Below, in pieces: positions 8,708 through 16,357 of a DNA stretch of 64,000 nt. The notes beneath the pieces were generated by a model. It saw nothing but the letters and a program-made list of their open reading frames with translations. It was not told the origin of the DNA and did not search any database. The stretch's first letter is position 1; the number at the start of each line of letters is the position of its first letter. The position numbers were made by a program, and so were the translations under genes. Source of the stretch: Gemmatimonadota bacterium (GTDB lineage: Bacteria > Gemmatimonadota > Gemmatimonadetes > Longimicrobiales > Gaopeijiaceae); NCBI GenBank assembly GCA_030827315.1, contig JAURER010000012.1:1-64000 (forward strand). The letters run 5' to 3'.

Positions 8708-10525
8708 TCAGTCGAGCTCCTCGATGAGCAGCTGCTCGAAGCGCGGCCAGTGTATCACCGCGTTCTCGGGTCCGGGGAACCAGGCACCTCCCTTCTTGGC
8801 GGTGGCCTCGACGGGAACAGGCCGGGGCTTGCGGCCGCCAGCGCCATCACGCGCGTCGTCGAGCCCCGGCAGGAAGATCGTGTCTTCCCTTTCGCTGGAT
8901 TCCTGCACCTCCAGCAGCTCGAGCGGCACGCTCTCGCCGGCCGTGATCTCGAGCACCAGCCCACCTTCGAAGCGCGAACGCATGCGGTCATCGATATCGC
9001 CGATGTCGCCGGGGGCGCGATCGGCGACGAACATCATGCGCGCGCCGCGGCGACGCAGCGCCTCGAAGAGGTGGAAGAACTCGTCCTGAGCCCGTTCCGT
9101 CGCGACCAGCTCCTGAATGCCGAAGACGAGCAGAAGGTCGACCGTCCACCACCGTTCGCGCCACGCCCCGGCCACGCCCTGACCGAGAGCCCGGATGAAG
9201 TCCGCGGCGAACAACTCGACGGAGCTGACCGCCATGGTCAGGTCCGGGTAGGACTCGTGGTACGTTCGCCCCGCGGCGCCCAGGAGCGTGCGCGCCACCT
9301 TCTCGTCTGTGGACCACATGTAGAGCGGGTTGTATTCGGGTCTTTCGGCGCCCACGAGCTGCGTGGTGGCCTTGAGCACCAGGCTCTCGAAGCCCTGGAG
9401 CTCCTGAAGACGCGGGCCCTCGCCCAGCGACGGGAACGGCCTCTGACGCTCCTGCACCGAGGTCAGAAGCGCCTCCGCCTCGTCCACGCGGTCGGGGTCC
9501 TCGAGCACGCCCTGAGCGGCCTCAGGCCAGGGATTGCCGAGCCTGGCGAGCTCGTTGTCGATCTCGTGCAGACGCTGCAGGTCGGCTTTGTATCGGTCGA
9601 TCGCCGCCTGCCAGCCCTTCGGCTCCTTCACGCTTTCGAGCAGGGGTGCCAGGCGCAGCGTCGAGAAGCCCTGTCGATCTGCGGTTTCGATGGCCTCCCG
9701 GATCGCCTTCCTCCAGGGCTCCTCCTTCTGCTCGACGACCTGAGCCACGGAGAACGCCAGGTCGTCGAGGAAAGAGCCGAACTCGTCCGGTCCGGACCCG
9801 AGCGACGCCGCCTTGTCCTGTTGCTTGAGGAGCTTCGCGACCTCGTCGACCGCGACCCGGCGCTCTTCCAGGTCCTGCGTGGCGAAGATCTTGTTGAGGA
9901 TCCCGCCCAGCTCCCGGACGTTCCTCAGGGGCGCCTTGGCGACCGCCTCGGCGACCCCGGGCTCCAGCTTCTGACCGCGATCCGACGCCTTGCGGAGGAT
10001 GATCGCGACGCGTGTCTCGTACTCGGGGATCCCCAGATCTACGATCAGCCCACCGGAGAAGCGCGACAGCAGGCGCGCGTCCAGACCGTTGATGTCGCCG
10101 GGCGGCCGGTCGCTGGCCAGGACGATCTGCCCGCCCGATGACGTAAGCTGGTCCAGCGTGCGCAGGAGCATCTCCTGGGCCTCGGGCTGCCCAGTGAGAA
10201 ACTGCACGTCGTCGATGAGGAGGAGGTCGAGGTCTCCGTAGACGCCGGCCTCCGATCGACCCGACTGCAAGCGCGCCTCGAGCCGCTGGAGGTACTGTTC
10301 GAGCGCCATGTACTCGACCTTCCGCTCCTCGCTCGCCGCCTGAGCCCGATGAGCGATCGCCGTCAGGATGTGCGTCTTTCCGAGCCCCGGGGCTGAGTAG
10401 AGGAAGAGCGGGTTGTAGCTCGTCCCCGGCGACTCCGCGGCACGACGCGCCGCCGCCAACGCCAGCCGATTGGCCGGGCCGACCACGAACGAGTCGAACG
10501 TCAGTTTCGGATCGAGTTCGGACAT
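8708..10525 (-). CDS. DnaA-like protein with two tandem ATPase domains, the second degenerate, no DNA-binding domain
   Basis: A 605-residue protein. It begins directly at DnaA domain III (KLTFDSFVVGPANRLALAAA), with Walker A SAPGLGKTH at 44-52, Walker B LLLIDDVQF at 101-109, and LLSRFSGGL at 152-160 like the DnaA arginine-finger region. Domains I, II and the domain IV helix-turn-helix of DnaA are absent. After a helical linker (about 240-375) a second copy of the fold appears: NPLYMW at 399-404, VDLLLVFGIQEL at 462-473, and DDRMRSRFEGGL at 512-523. In it the P-loop (STDEKVART) and the Walker B acids are lost. The protein ends WPRFEQLLIEELD. It is not the replication initiator. Hda-like regulators share the domain III fold, but the double architecture suggests a different role. 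First gene of the operon. Confidence 0.8.
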   Translation of the reverse strand: MSELDPKLTFDSFVVGPANRLALAAARRAAESPGTSYNPLFLYSAPGLGKTHILTAIAHRAQAASEERKVEYMALEQYLQRLEARLQSGRSEAGVYGDLDLLLIDDVQFLTGQPEAQEMLLRTLDQLTSSGGQIVLASDRPPGDINGLDARLLSRFSGGLIVDLGIPEYETRVAIILRKASDRGQKLEPGVAEAVAKAPLRNVRELGGILNKIFATQDLEERRVAVDEVAKLLKQQDKAASLGSGPDEFGSFLDDLAFSVAQVVEQKEEPWRKAIREAIETADRQGFSTLRLAPLLESVKEPKGWQAAIDRYKADLQRLHEIDNELARLGNPWPEAAQGVLEDPDRVDEAEALLTSVQERQRPFPSLGEGPRLQELQGFESLVLKATTQLVGAERPEYNPLYMWSTDEKVARTLLGAAGRTYHESYPDLTMAVSSVELFAADFIRALGQGVAGAWRERWWTVDLLLVFGIQELVATERAQDEFFHLFEALRRRGARMMFVADRAPGDIGDIDDRMRSRFEGGLVLEITAGESVPLELLEVQESSEREDTIFLPGLDDARDGAGGRKPRPVPVEATAKKGGAWFPGPENAVIHWPRFEQLLIEELD

Positions 10526-10547
10526 CGGGATGTGCGCGCGTGCAACA

Positions 10548-10580
10548 GTTCGGTCCGGCCGTCGCTGATCCGGTCCGAAC
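10548..10580. repeat. 11-base inverted repeat in the leader of the DnaA-like gene
   Basis: GTTCGGTCCGG (10548-10558) and CCGGTCCGAAC (10570-10580) are reverse complements except for one central mismatch, with an 11-base spacer. It sits 22-55 bases upstream of the ATG at 10525. No T-run follows toward the gene. It could be an operator or a 5' leader hairpin. Confidence 0.5.
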
Positions 10581-10583
10581 CTT

Positions 10584-10612
10584 TAAGTATCGGCGACCGG
10601 ATCCCATAACAA
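10584..10612 (-). promoter_or_regulatory. Weak candidate promoter for the DnaA-like operon
   Basis: On the minus strand TTGTTA (10607-10612) is followed 17 bases later by TACTTA (10584-10589), or 15 bases later by GATACT (10586-10591). Both are poor -10 matches. The location in the only AT-rich patch of a 118-base gap, upstream of the inverted repeat, is the main support. Confidence 0.3.
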
Positions 10613-10643
10613 AAGGGCTTCGGCCGGATCGGACGGGCCCGTC

Positions 10644-11603
10644 TCACGCCTCGCGCGCCCAGGCCGCCACCGCGGCCAGGTCGGCTGGGAGTTCCGCGCG
10701 GAAACGCATGATCTCCGCAGTCTCGGGGTGCCGGAACACGAGCTCCGAGGCATGCAGGAACTGGCGGCGCGCGCGCCGTGCCAGCTCCTCGACCCACCGC
10801 CGGGTCGGGCCACCGAGCCCGCGCTCCCAGCCCAGTCCGTACAGCGCGTCGCCGACCACGGGGTGCCCGATGGAGGCGAGATGAACGCGAATCTGGTGCG
10901 TGCGGCCGGTCTTGAGCGCGACGTCCAGCAGCTCGGCCCGGAGCCATCGTTCCCGAACCTCTGCCCTCGTGACCGCGCGCCGGCCGCCCTCGACGACCGC
11001 CATACGCTTGCGGTCGCGCGGGTCACGCGCGATCGGTGCGTCGATGATCGTCGGCGACTCGGACAGGTGCCCCCACGCGGCCGCGACGTAAAGACGCTTC
11101 ACCCGCCGGCGCCGAAGCGCGTCGGCGAGCACCCGATGGGCCCGGTCGGTCTTCGCCACCACCAGCAGGCCCGAGGTGTCGCGGTCGAGGCGATGGACGA
11201 TGCCCGGCCTGGCACGTCCCCCCACACCTGAGAGTTGCGGGGCGTGCCAGAGGAGCGCGTTGACGAGCGTGCCGGTTCTGTGCCCGGGCGCGGGGTGAAC
11301 CACCATCCCCGCCGCCTTGTTCACGACGATGATGTGCTCGTCCTCGAAGAGGACGTCGAGCGGAATCTCTTCCGCGTCGATCGCCACGGACTCAGGGGCC
11401 GGCACTTCGACGCGCACGACCGCTCCCGGCTCCAGCCGCTCGGACTTTCTCGCCGGCCTGCCGTCGACGACGATGCGGCCTTCGGCGAGGAGCTTCTGGA
11501 CCCGCGTCCGCGACAGGTCGAGACGTTCGGCCACGAAGCGGTCGAGGCGGTCCCCACCCTCTCCGACGGTGAGCAACCGGTACGCAGGGGCGGAATCGCT
11601 CAC
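10644..11603 (-). CDS. rluD: RluA/RluD family rRNA pseudouridine synthase
   Basis: A 319-residue pseudouridine synthase. An S4 RNA-binding domain is at about residues 10-70 (RLDRFVAERLDLSRTRVQKL). The catalytic domain carries HRLDRDTSG with the nucleophilic aspartate near residue 140 and the later RTHQIRVHLASIGHP motif. RluD modifies helix 69 of 23S rRNA; the exact target here is inferred. The start is GTG at 11603, overlapping the ileS stop by the GTGA arrangement and preceded by AAAGGCAGG. An upstream GTG inside ileS (11630) is less likely. The usual lspA gene between ileS and rluD is missing at this locus. Confidence 0.9.
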   Translation of the reverse strand: MSDSAPAYRLLTVGEGGDRLDRFVAERLDLSRTRVQKLLAEGRIVVDGRPARKSERLEPGAVVRVEVPAPESVAIDAEEIPLDVLFEDEHIIVVNKAAGMVVHPAPGHRTGTLVNALLWHAPQLSGVGGRARPGIVHRLDRDTSGLLVVAKTDRAHRVLADALRRRRVKRLYVAAAWGHLSESPTIIDAPIARDPRDRKRMAVVEGGRRAVTRAEVRERWLRAELLDVALKTGRTHQIRVHLASIGHPVVGDALYGLGWERGLGGPTRRWVEELARRARRQFLHASELVFRHPETAEIMRFRAELPADLAAVAAWAREA

Positions 11604-14600
11604 TCGCCTGCCTTTCTCAGCCCGATCCACGCGGCGGTGCCGTCGATGTCGACCTCGCGCACATGCGCGTACCCGGCGGGTGCCGCCGAATCGGCGAGCT
11701 CGAGCGCCTCCGCGAGCGTCTCGCCCGTGAGGAACGCCCGGTGCACCTCCGCGGCGCCTCGGATCCCCTCGGGCCCTCCGATGACGAGCTGGATACGATC
11801 CGTGATCTCGAGCCCGGCGTCCTTCCGCAGGTTCTGGATTCGGTTCACGAGTTCGCGCGCCATCCCTTCGGCGCGCAGCTCGTCGTCCAGCTCGGCATCG
11901 AGCGCCACGGTGTAGGCTCCCTCGCCCTTCACGACGAGGTCACCGGCTGCCTCCTGGATGACCTCCAGGTCACCTTCTTGCAGCCCGTGGGCCGTGTCGC
12001 CCACCGTGATCTCCACGGGGTGACCGGCCTGGTACCGGGTGAGCGCATCCTGATCGAGGGCACGGATCGCGTTCGCGGCATCGTTGGTCTGCTTGCCGAA
12101 GCGCTGTCCGAGCGAACGGTAGTTCGGCTTGCCGGTCAGCGTGACGATCCCCCCGGCCGACGACAGAAGGCCGACCTCCTTTACGTTCAGCTCGTCGCGT
12201 ACCACGTCGAGCATCGCGGGCGAGAGCGTGCGCCCTCCGGGCACGACCGCCCGCGCGGAGCGAAGCGGCTGCCGTACCCGGATGCCGACCTCCTCGCGAG
12301 CGGCACGCCCCAGCGACACCAGAGCGCGGACGTCCGCCATGTCCGCCTCGAGGTCCTCACCGGCGAGAAGCGCGCCGCGCTCCGCGTCGGTGAGGGCCGC
12401 GGGGAAGCGCTCCAGATGGACGCTGGAGCCGGTCAGCGCCCGGTGGATCCAGTCGGACGCGAACGGCGTGCACGGTGCCGCCAGGGTCACGACCTGCCGC
12501 AGCGTGTCGTAGAGCGTCCGGAAAGCCGCGCGCTGGTCCACCGCGTCCCGACTCCCCCAGAAGCGCGACCGGTTCCGGCGCACGTACCAGTTCGAGAGGT
12601 CCTCGACCACGAAGTCGCCGAGCGCGCGATAGGCGCGTGTGAGCTGGTACCCGTCGAGCTCGGCTCTCACCTCGCCGACCAGCGTGTCGAGGCGGGCGAG
12701 GAGCCAGCGGTCGAGCAGCGGACGGTCCTCAGGCGCAGGGTCCGCGTCGCTCGGTGTCCAGCCTTCCACCGACGCGTAGAGACGGAAGAAGCGGTATGTG
12801 TTGAAGCAGGTGTCGAAGAACTTTCCCGCGGACTCGCGAACTCCGGCCGGGTCGTAGCGCTTGGGCAGCCAGGGATTGGAAGACGTGATGAAGTACCACC
12901 GCACCGCGTCCGCTCCGTGGTCGCCGATGGCGTCCCAGGGATTCACGACGTTGCCCCGCGACTTCGACATCTTGCGGCCCTCGGCGTCGAGCACGAGGTC
13001 GTTGACCAGGCAGTTCCTGAACGCGGGGCCCCGCCCGAGCATCGTCGAGATCGCCAGCAGCGAATAGAACCACCCCCGCGTCTGGTCGAGTCCCTCGCAG
13101 ATGAAGTTCGCCGGAAAGTGATCCTCGAACTCCTGCTCGTTCTCGAAGGGGTAGTGCCACTGCGCGTACGGCATGGCACCGGAATCGAACCACACGTCGA
13201 TGACCTCGGGCGTCCGGCGCATGGTCCCGCCACACTGCCGGCACCCCCATGTCAGCTCGTCGATGAAGGGGCGGTGCGGGTCGAAGTCGTCCGCCAGCGG
13301 GCCCGCGGCGTCCGCCAGGTCGGCGAGAGAGCCGATCCAGTGGAGATGATCGCGGTCCCGGTCGCACACCCAGACGGGCAGCGGCGTGCCCCAGTACCGG
13401 TCGCGGGAGAGCGCCCAGTCGACGTTGCCCCGCAGCCACTCGCCGAATCGCTTTTCACCCACCTCGGGCGGATGCCACGCGATCCGGTCGTTGTTGGCGA
13501 GGAGCTCGGCCTTCAGCGTGGAAGTCGCCGCGAACCATGAGTCGATCGCCACGTAGAGCAGCGGGGAATCACAGCGCCAGCAGTGCGGATAGCTGTGCTC
13601 GACCCTGCCGATGTCGAAGAGAAGTCCGCGCTCGCGGAGCGCCTCGACCAGCTCGGGATCGGCGTCCTTAACGAACATCCCGCCCACCAGAGCGACGTCG
13701 GGGGTGAAGCACCCCGCCCCGTCGATGGGGTTGAGCATGGGAAGCCCGTGCCGCTGCCCGGCGGCATAATCGTCCGCTCCGAAGGCGGGTGCCATGTGCA
13801 CGATGCCCGTTCCGTCCTCGGCGCTCACGAAGTCTTCGGCGACCACCGTCCAGCCGTTGGCGGCGTCCTGCGGCTCGGCCACCAGGTCGAGCGGGCGCCG
13901 GTAGCGCCATCCTACCATGTCGGCGCCCTGGAGCCGACCGACGACCTCGCGCTCCTCGCCGAAGATCGCTTCGGCTCGCGCCTCGGCCACGATGTAGCGG
14001 CGCCCGTCCCGCGCCACCTCGACGTACGTCAGATCAGGGTGCACGGCCAGACCCGCGTTCGACGGCACCGTCCATGGCGTGGTGGTCCAAGCCAGAATGG
14101 CCCGGCCGTCCGGATCGGGGCGCCCGTCGGCGCCGAGCACCTCGGCGACGAAGGTCAGCGACGGGTCAAAGACGTCGCGGTACCCCTGCGCGACCTCGTG
14201 CGACGAGAGCGCGGTGCCGCAACGGGGACAGTACGGGACGCTCTTGTGCCCCCGGTAGAGAAGCCCCCGGTCGGCGATCGTCTTGAGGATGTGCCAGACG
14301 GACTCCACGTACGGGGTGTGGAAGGTCACGTAGGGGCGCCAGTACTCGAGCCAGTAGCCGATGCGCTCGCTGAGTTCCTCCCATTCCTCCTTGTACGTGA
14401 AGACGGAGTCCTTGCACGCCTGATTGAACTCGGCGATGCCCAGCGCCTCGATGTCGGGCTTGCCGCTGATACCCAGCTTCTTCTCCGCCTCGATCTCCAC
14501 CGGGAGCCCGTGCGTGTCCCACCCGGCGATGCGCGTCACGCTGTGACCGAGCATGGCCCGATGACGGCAGACGAGGTCCTTGATGGTGCGGCTCAGGATG

Positions 14601-14770
14601 TGGTGCAGACCCGGCCGCCCGTTCGCGGTCGGGGGACCCTCGTAGAATACGAAACGCTCGCCCCCTGCGTTGGCCTCGAGGGTCTGCCGGAACAGGTCCT
14701 CCTCGTGCCAGCGCCGGAGTGTCTCCTCCTCGATGTCGAGCAGGGTCTTCGGCAGTTCGGGATAGCTCAT
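11600..14770 (-). CDS. ileS: Isoleucyl-tRNA synthetase, type 2, with a GxHH signature motif
   Basis: A 1056-residue class I synthetase charging tRNA-Ile. The nucleotide-binding signature is NGRPGLHHILSRTIKD, so the usual HxGH is replaced by G54-L-H-H57. KMSKS is near residue 600 (GRKMSKSRGN). The editing (CP1) region includes GWDTHGLPVE upstream and a CPRCG knuckle. After the anticodon-binding domain comes a DUF5915-type C-terminal extension (about residues 880-1056, with the NVKEV segment) instead of the zinc domain of type 1 enzymes, which marks it as IleRS2. It is probably the only IleRS of the cell, but that cannot be judged from one window. It precedes rluD with overlap and follows PNP by 61 bases. 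Confidence 0.93.
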   Translation of the reverse strand: MSYPELPKTLLDIEEETLRRWHEEDLFRQTLEANAGGERFVFYEGPPTANGRPGLHHILSRTIKDLVCRHRAMLGHSVTRIAGWDTHGLPVEIEAEKKLGISGKPDIEALGIAEFNQACKDSVFTYKEEWEELSERIGYWLEYWRPYVTFHTPYVESVWHILKTIADRGLLYRGHKSVPYCPRCGTALSSHEVAQGYRDVFDPSLTFVAEVLGADGRPDPDGRAILAWTTTPWTVPSNAGLAVHPDLTYVEVARDGRRYIVAEARAEAIFGEEREVVGRLQGADMVGWRYRRPLDLVAEPQDAANGWTVVAEDFVSAEDGTGIVHMAPAFGADDYAAGQRHGLPMLNPIDGAGCFTPDVALVGGMFVKDADPELVEALRERGLLFDIGRVEHSYPHCWRCDSPLLYVAIDSWFAATSTLKAELLANNDRIAWHPPEVGEKRFGEWLRGNVDWALSRDRYWGTPLPVWVCDRDRDHLHWIGSLADLADAAGPLADDFDPHRPFIDELTWGCRQCGGTMRRTPEVIDVWFDSGAMPYAQWHYPFENEQEFEDHFPANFICEGLDQTRGWFYSLLAISTMLGRGPAFRNCLVNDLVLDAEGRKMSKSRGNVVNPWDAIGDHGADAVRWYFITSSNPWLPKRYDPAGVRESAGKFFDTCFNTYRFFRLYASVEGWTPSDADPAPEDRPLLDRWLLARLDTLVGEVRAELDGYQLTRAYRALGDFVVEDLSNWYVRRNRSRFWGSRDAVDQRAAFRTLYDTLRQVVTLAAPCTPFASDWIHRALTGSSVHLERFPAALTDAERGALLAGEDLEADMADVRALVSLGRAAREEVGIRVRQPLRSARAVVPGGRTLSPAMLDVVRDELNVKEVGLLSSAGGIVTLTGKPNYRSLGQRFGKQTNDAANAIRALDQDALTRYQAGHPVEITVGDTAHGLQEGDLEVIQEAAGDLVVKGEGAYTVALDAELDDELRAEGMARELVNRIQNLRKDAGLEITDRIQLVIGGPEGIRGAAEVHRAFLTGETLAEALELADSAAPAGYAHVREVDIDGTAAWIGLRKAGE

Positions 14771-14831
14771 CGGATTCGCGACGTGATGTTGTCGTGGATG
14801 TCGTCTGGGGTGACGCGGGGGTGCGTCGAAA

Positions 14832-15656
14832 TCAGATCCGGGACACCACCCGCTCGATGAGGCGGGTCAGGTGTGGTTCGGCGGCCCGGGCCGCCTCGAT
14901 AATTCGGTGCACGTCGACGGGCTCGAGCGCGTCGGGCAGGCACGCGTCCGTGATGATGCTCAGCCCGAGGACGCGCATGTCACCGTGTCGCGCGACGATG
15001 ACCTCGGGAACGGTGGACATCCCGACCACGTCGGCACCGAGAGCCCGAAGCATGCGGTACTCCGCCCGCGTCTCGAGCTGCGGGCCGGGCACAGCCACGT
15101 AGACACCCCGGTGCAGCTGGATCCCGAGCTCGAGCGCCTCGGACATGGCGATGCGCTGCAGCTCCCGGTCGTAGGGCTCGGACATGTCCGGAAAGCGGGG
15201 GCCGAGCTCGTCGACGTTCGGCCCCACGAGCGGGCTGTCTCCGAGGAGGTTGATGTGGTCGTCGATCAGAACCAGCTCTCCCACACCCCAGAGTGGATTC
15301 ATCCCGCCCGACACGTTGGACACCACGAGCGTCCCGGCCCCGAGCGCGCGCAGGACCCGGACCGGAAAGGTCACCTCCTGGAGCGTGTACCCCTCGTACC
15401 GGTGGAATCGTCCCTGCATGACCGCGACGGGGGTGCCCGCCAGCGTCCCCACCAGCAGTCGCCCCGAGTGCGACTCCACGGTCGGAACCGGGAAGCCCGG
15501 AATCTCCTCGTAGGGGATCGACGCCTGCACCTCCACCATCCGCGCCAGTCCCCCCAGCCCCGTGCCCAGCACGACGCCGACACGGACCGTGAGGTCGCTG
15601 TGCGCCCGGACGGACGCCACCGCGGCGTCGATGCGCCGGAGAAGCTCGTGCGACAT
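14832..15656 (-). CDS. Purine-nucleoside phosphorylase, trimeric family
   Basis: A 274-residue PNP of the trimeric (PunA/PNP-MTAP) family, splitting purine nucleosides with phosphate in salvage. Seen are the phosphate-binding GTGLGGL (31-37), HRYEGY (85-90), VSNVSGGMNP, the base-contacting E195 in GPQLETRAEYR, and the VGMST segment (211-215). At the position where 6-oxopurine-specific enzymes carry Asn (consensus ...TN...) this protein has Asp, in SIITDACLPD (D237), which suggests altered base preference. Only 17 bases separate its start from the divIVA stop, so it is in the yggS-divIVA transcription unit. Confidence 0.88.
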   Translation of the reverse strand: MSHELLRRIDAAVASVRAHSDLTVRVGVVLGTGLGGLARMVEVQASIPYEEIPGFPVPTVESHSGRLLVGTLAGTPVAVMQGRFHRYEGYTLQEVTFPVRVLRALGAGTLVVSNVSGGMNPLWGVGELVLIDDHINLLGDSPLVGPNVDELGPRFPDMSEPYDRELQRIAMSEALELGIQLHRGVYVAVPGPQLETRAEYRMLRALGADVVGMSTVPEVIVARHGDMRVLGLSIITDACLPDALEPVDVHRIIEAARAAEPHLTRLIERVVSRI

Positions 15657-15673
15657 GGTTGCGGCGCCGCGGG

Positions 15674-16357
15674 TCAGCTCGCGCGGTCGGGCGCGTTCGA
15701 ATCGTCGGAAATCGCGTCCGCAGCCGACGGGGGGCCGGCGTCGCCGGACGTCGAAGGCTCCAGCCTCTCCCCGCTTCCGGCCAGGAGGGTTTCCAGATCG
15801 GGGATGTCGGTGAAGCGCTCCCGCTCGCCCGAGAGGTCCAGATCGATCGCGCGCGCCTCGAAGGGGGCCCTCCCCGCCTCGACCTGCACCACGTCCATCT
15901 GACGCTCGAGAAGGCTCCGAAATTCCATGAGGAAGCGGACCCGGCGTCGTTCCAGCTCCCGGATGGAGTCGCGCGCGTGGTCCAGCTGCCGCTCAACGTC
16001 GCGCAGGCGAGTGCTCACCTGGGCCTCGGCTTCGGCGATCACGCGGCGTGCCTCGACCTCGGCTTCGCGGACCACGGTCTCGGCCTGGCGCTGCGATTGA
16101 GACTGGATATCGGCGCGTAGCGCCTGGGCCGTGACCAGGGCGTCCTGCACGGCCTGCTCCCGCCCGATCTGTGCCTCGACCTGGTTCTGGAGCGTCTGGG
16201 TGCGCTCGCGGAGCTGGATGTTCTCGCGCACGAGCATCTCAAGACGGTCGGCGGCGATCTCCAGGAATGCGTCCACGTCGTGCGGGTCGTACCCGCGCAT
16301 GATCTTCTTGAAGTCGCCGCGCTTGTTGCGTACCTCGAGTGGTGTCAGGTCCATCAT
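15674..16357 (-). CDS. divIVA: DivIVA domain protein
   Basis: A 227-residue cytoplasmic protein. It opens with the DivIVA N-terminal lipid-binding motif (DLTPLEVRNKRGDFKKIMRG and YDPHDVDAFLE), followed by a long coiled coil (about residues 40-155) and an acidic, low-complexity tail. DivIVA proteins mark curved membrane at poles and septa and recruit division or growth factors. The start at 16357 has a strong GAGGGAG ribosome site. Its ATG overlaps the yggS stop (ATGA). The yggS-divIVA-ileS gene order is shared by many bacteria. The start could also be the second ATG at 16354. Confidence 0.88.
   Translation of the reverse strand: MMDLTPLEVRNKRGDFKKIMRGYDPHDVDAFLEIAADRLEMLVRENIQLRERTQTLQNQVEAQIGREQAVQDALVTAQALRADIQSQSQRQAETVVREAEVEARRVIAEAEAQVSTRLRDVERQLDHARDSIRELERRRVRFLMEFRSLLERQMDVVQVEAGRAPFEARAIDLDLSGERERFTDIPDLETLLAGSGERLEPSTSGDAGPPSAADAISDDSNAPDRAS

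Noticed and set aside
8600-10141. 513-residue plus-strand open frame opposite the DnaA-like gene
   Set aside because: It is a composition-driven antisense frame; the minus strand shows clear DnaA domain III motifs.
14771-14831. T-box or leader control of ileS
   Set aside because: The gap is only 61 bases with no T-box sequence or terminator; the gene seems to be read from the upstream PNP transcript.
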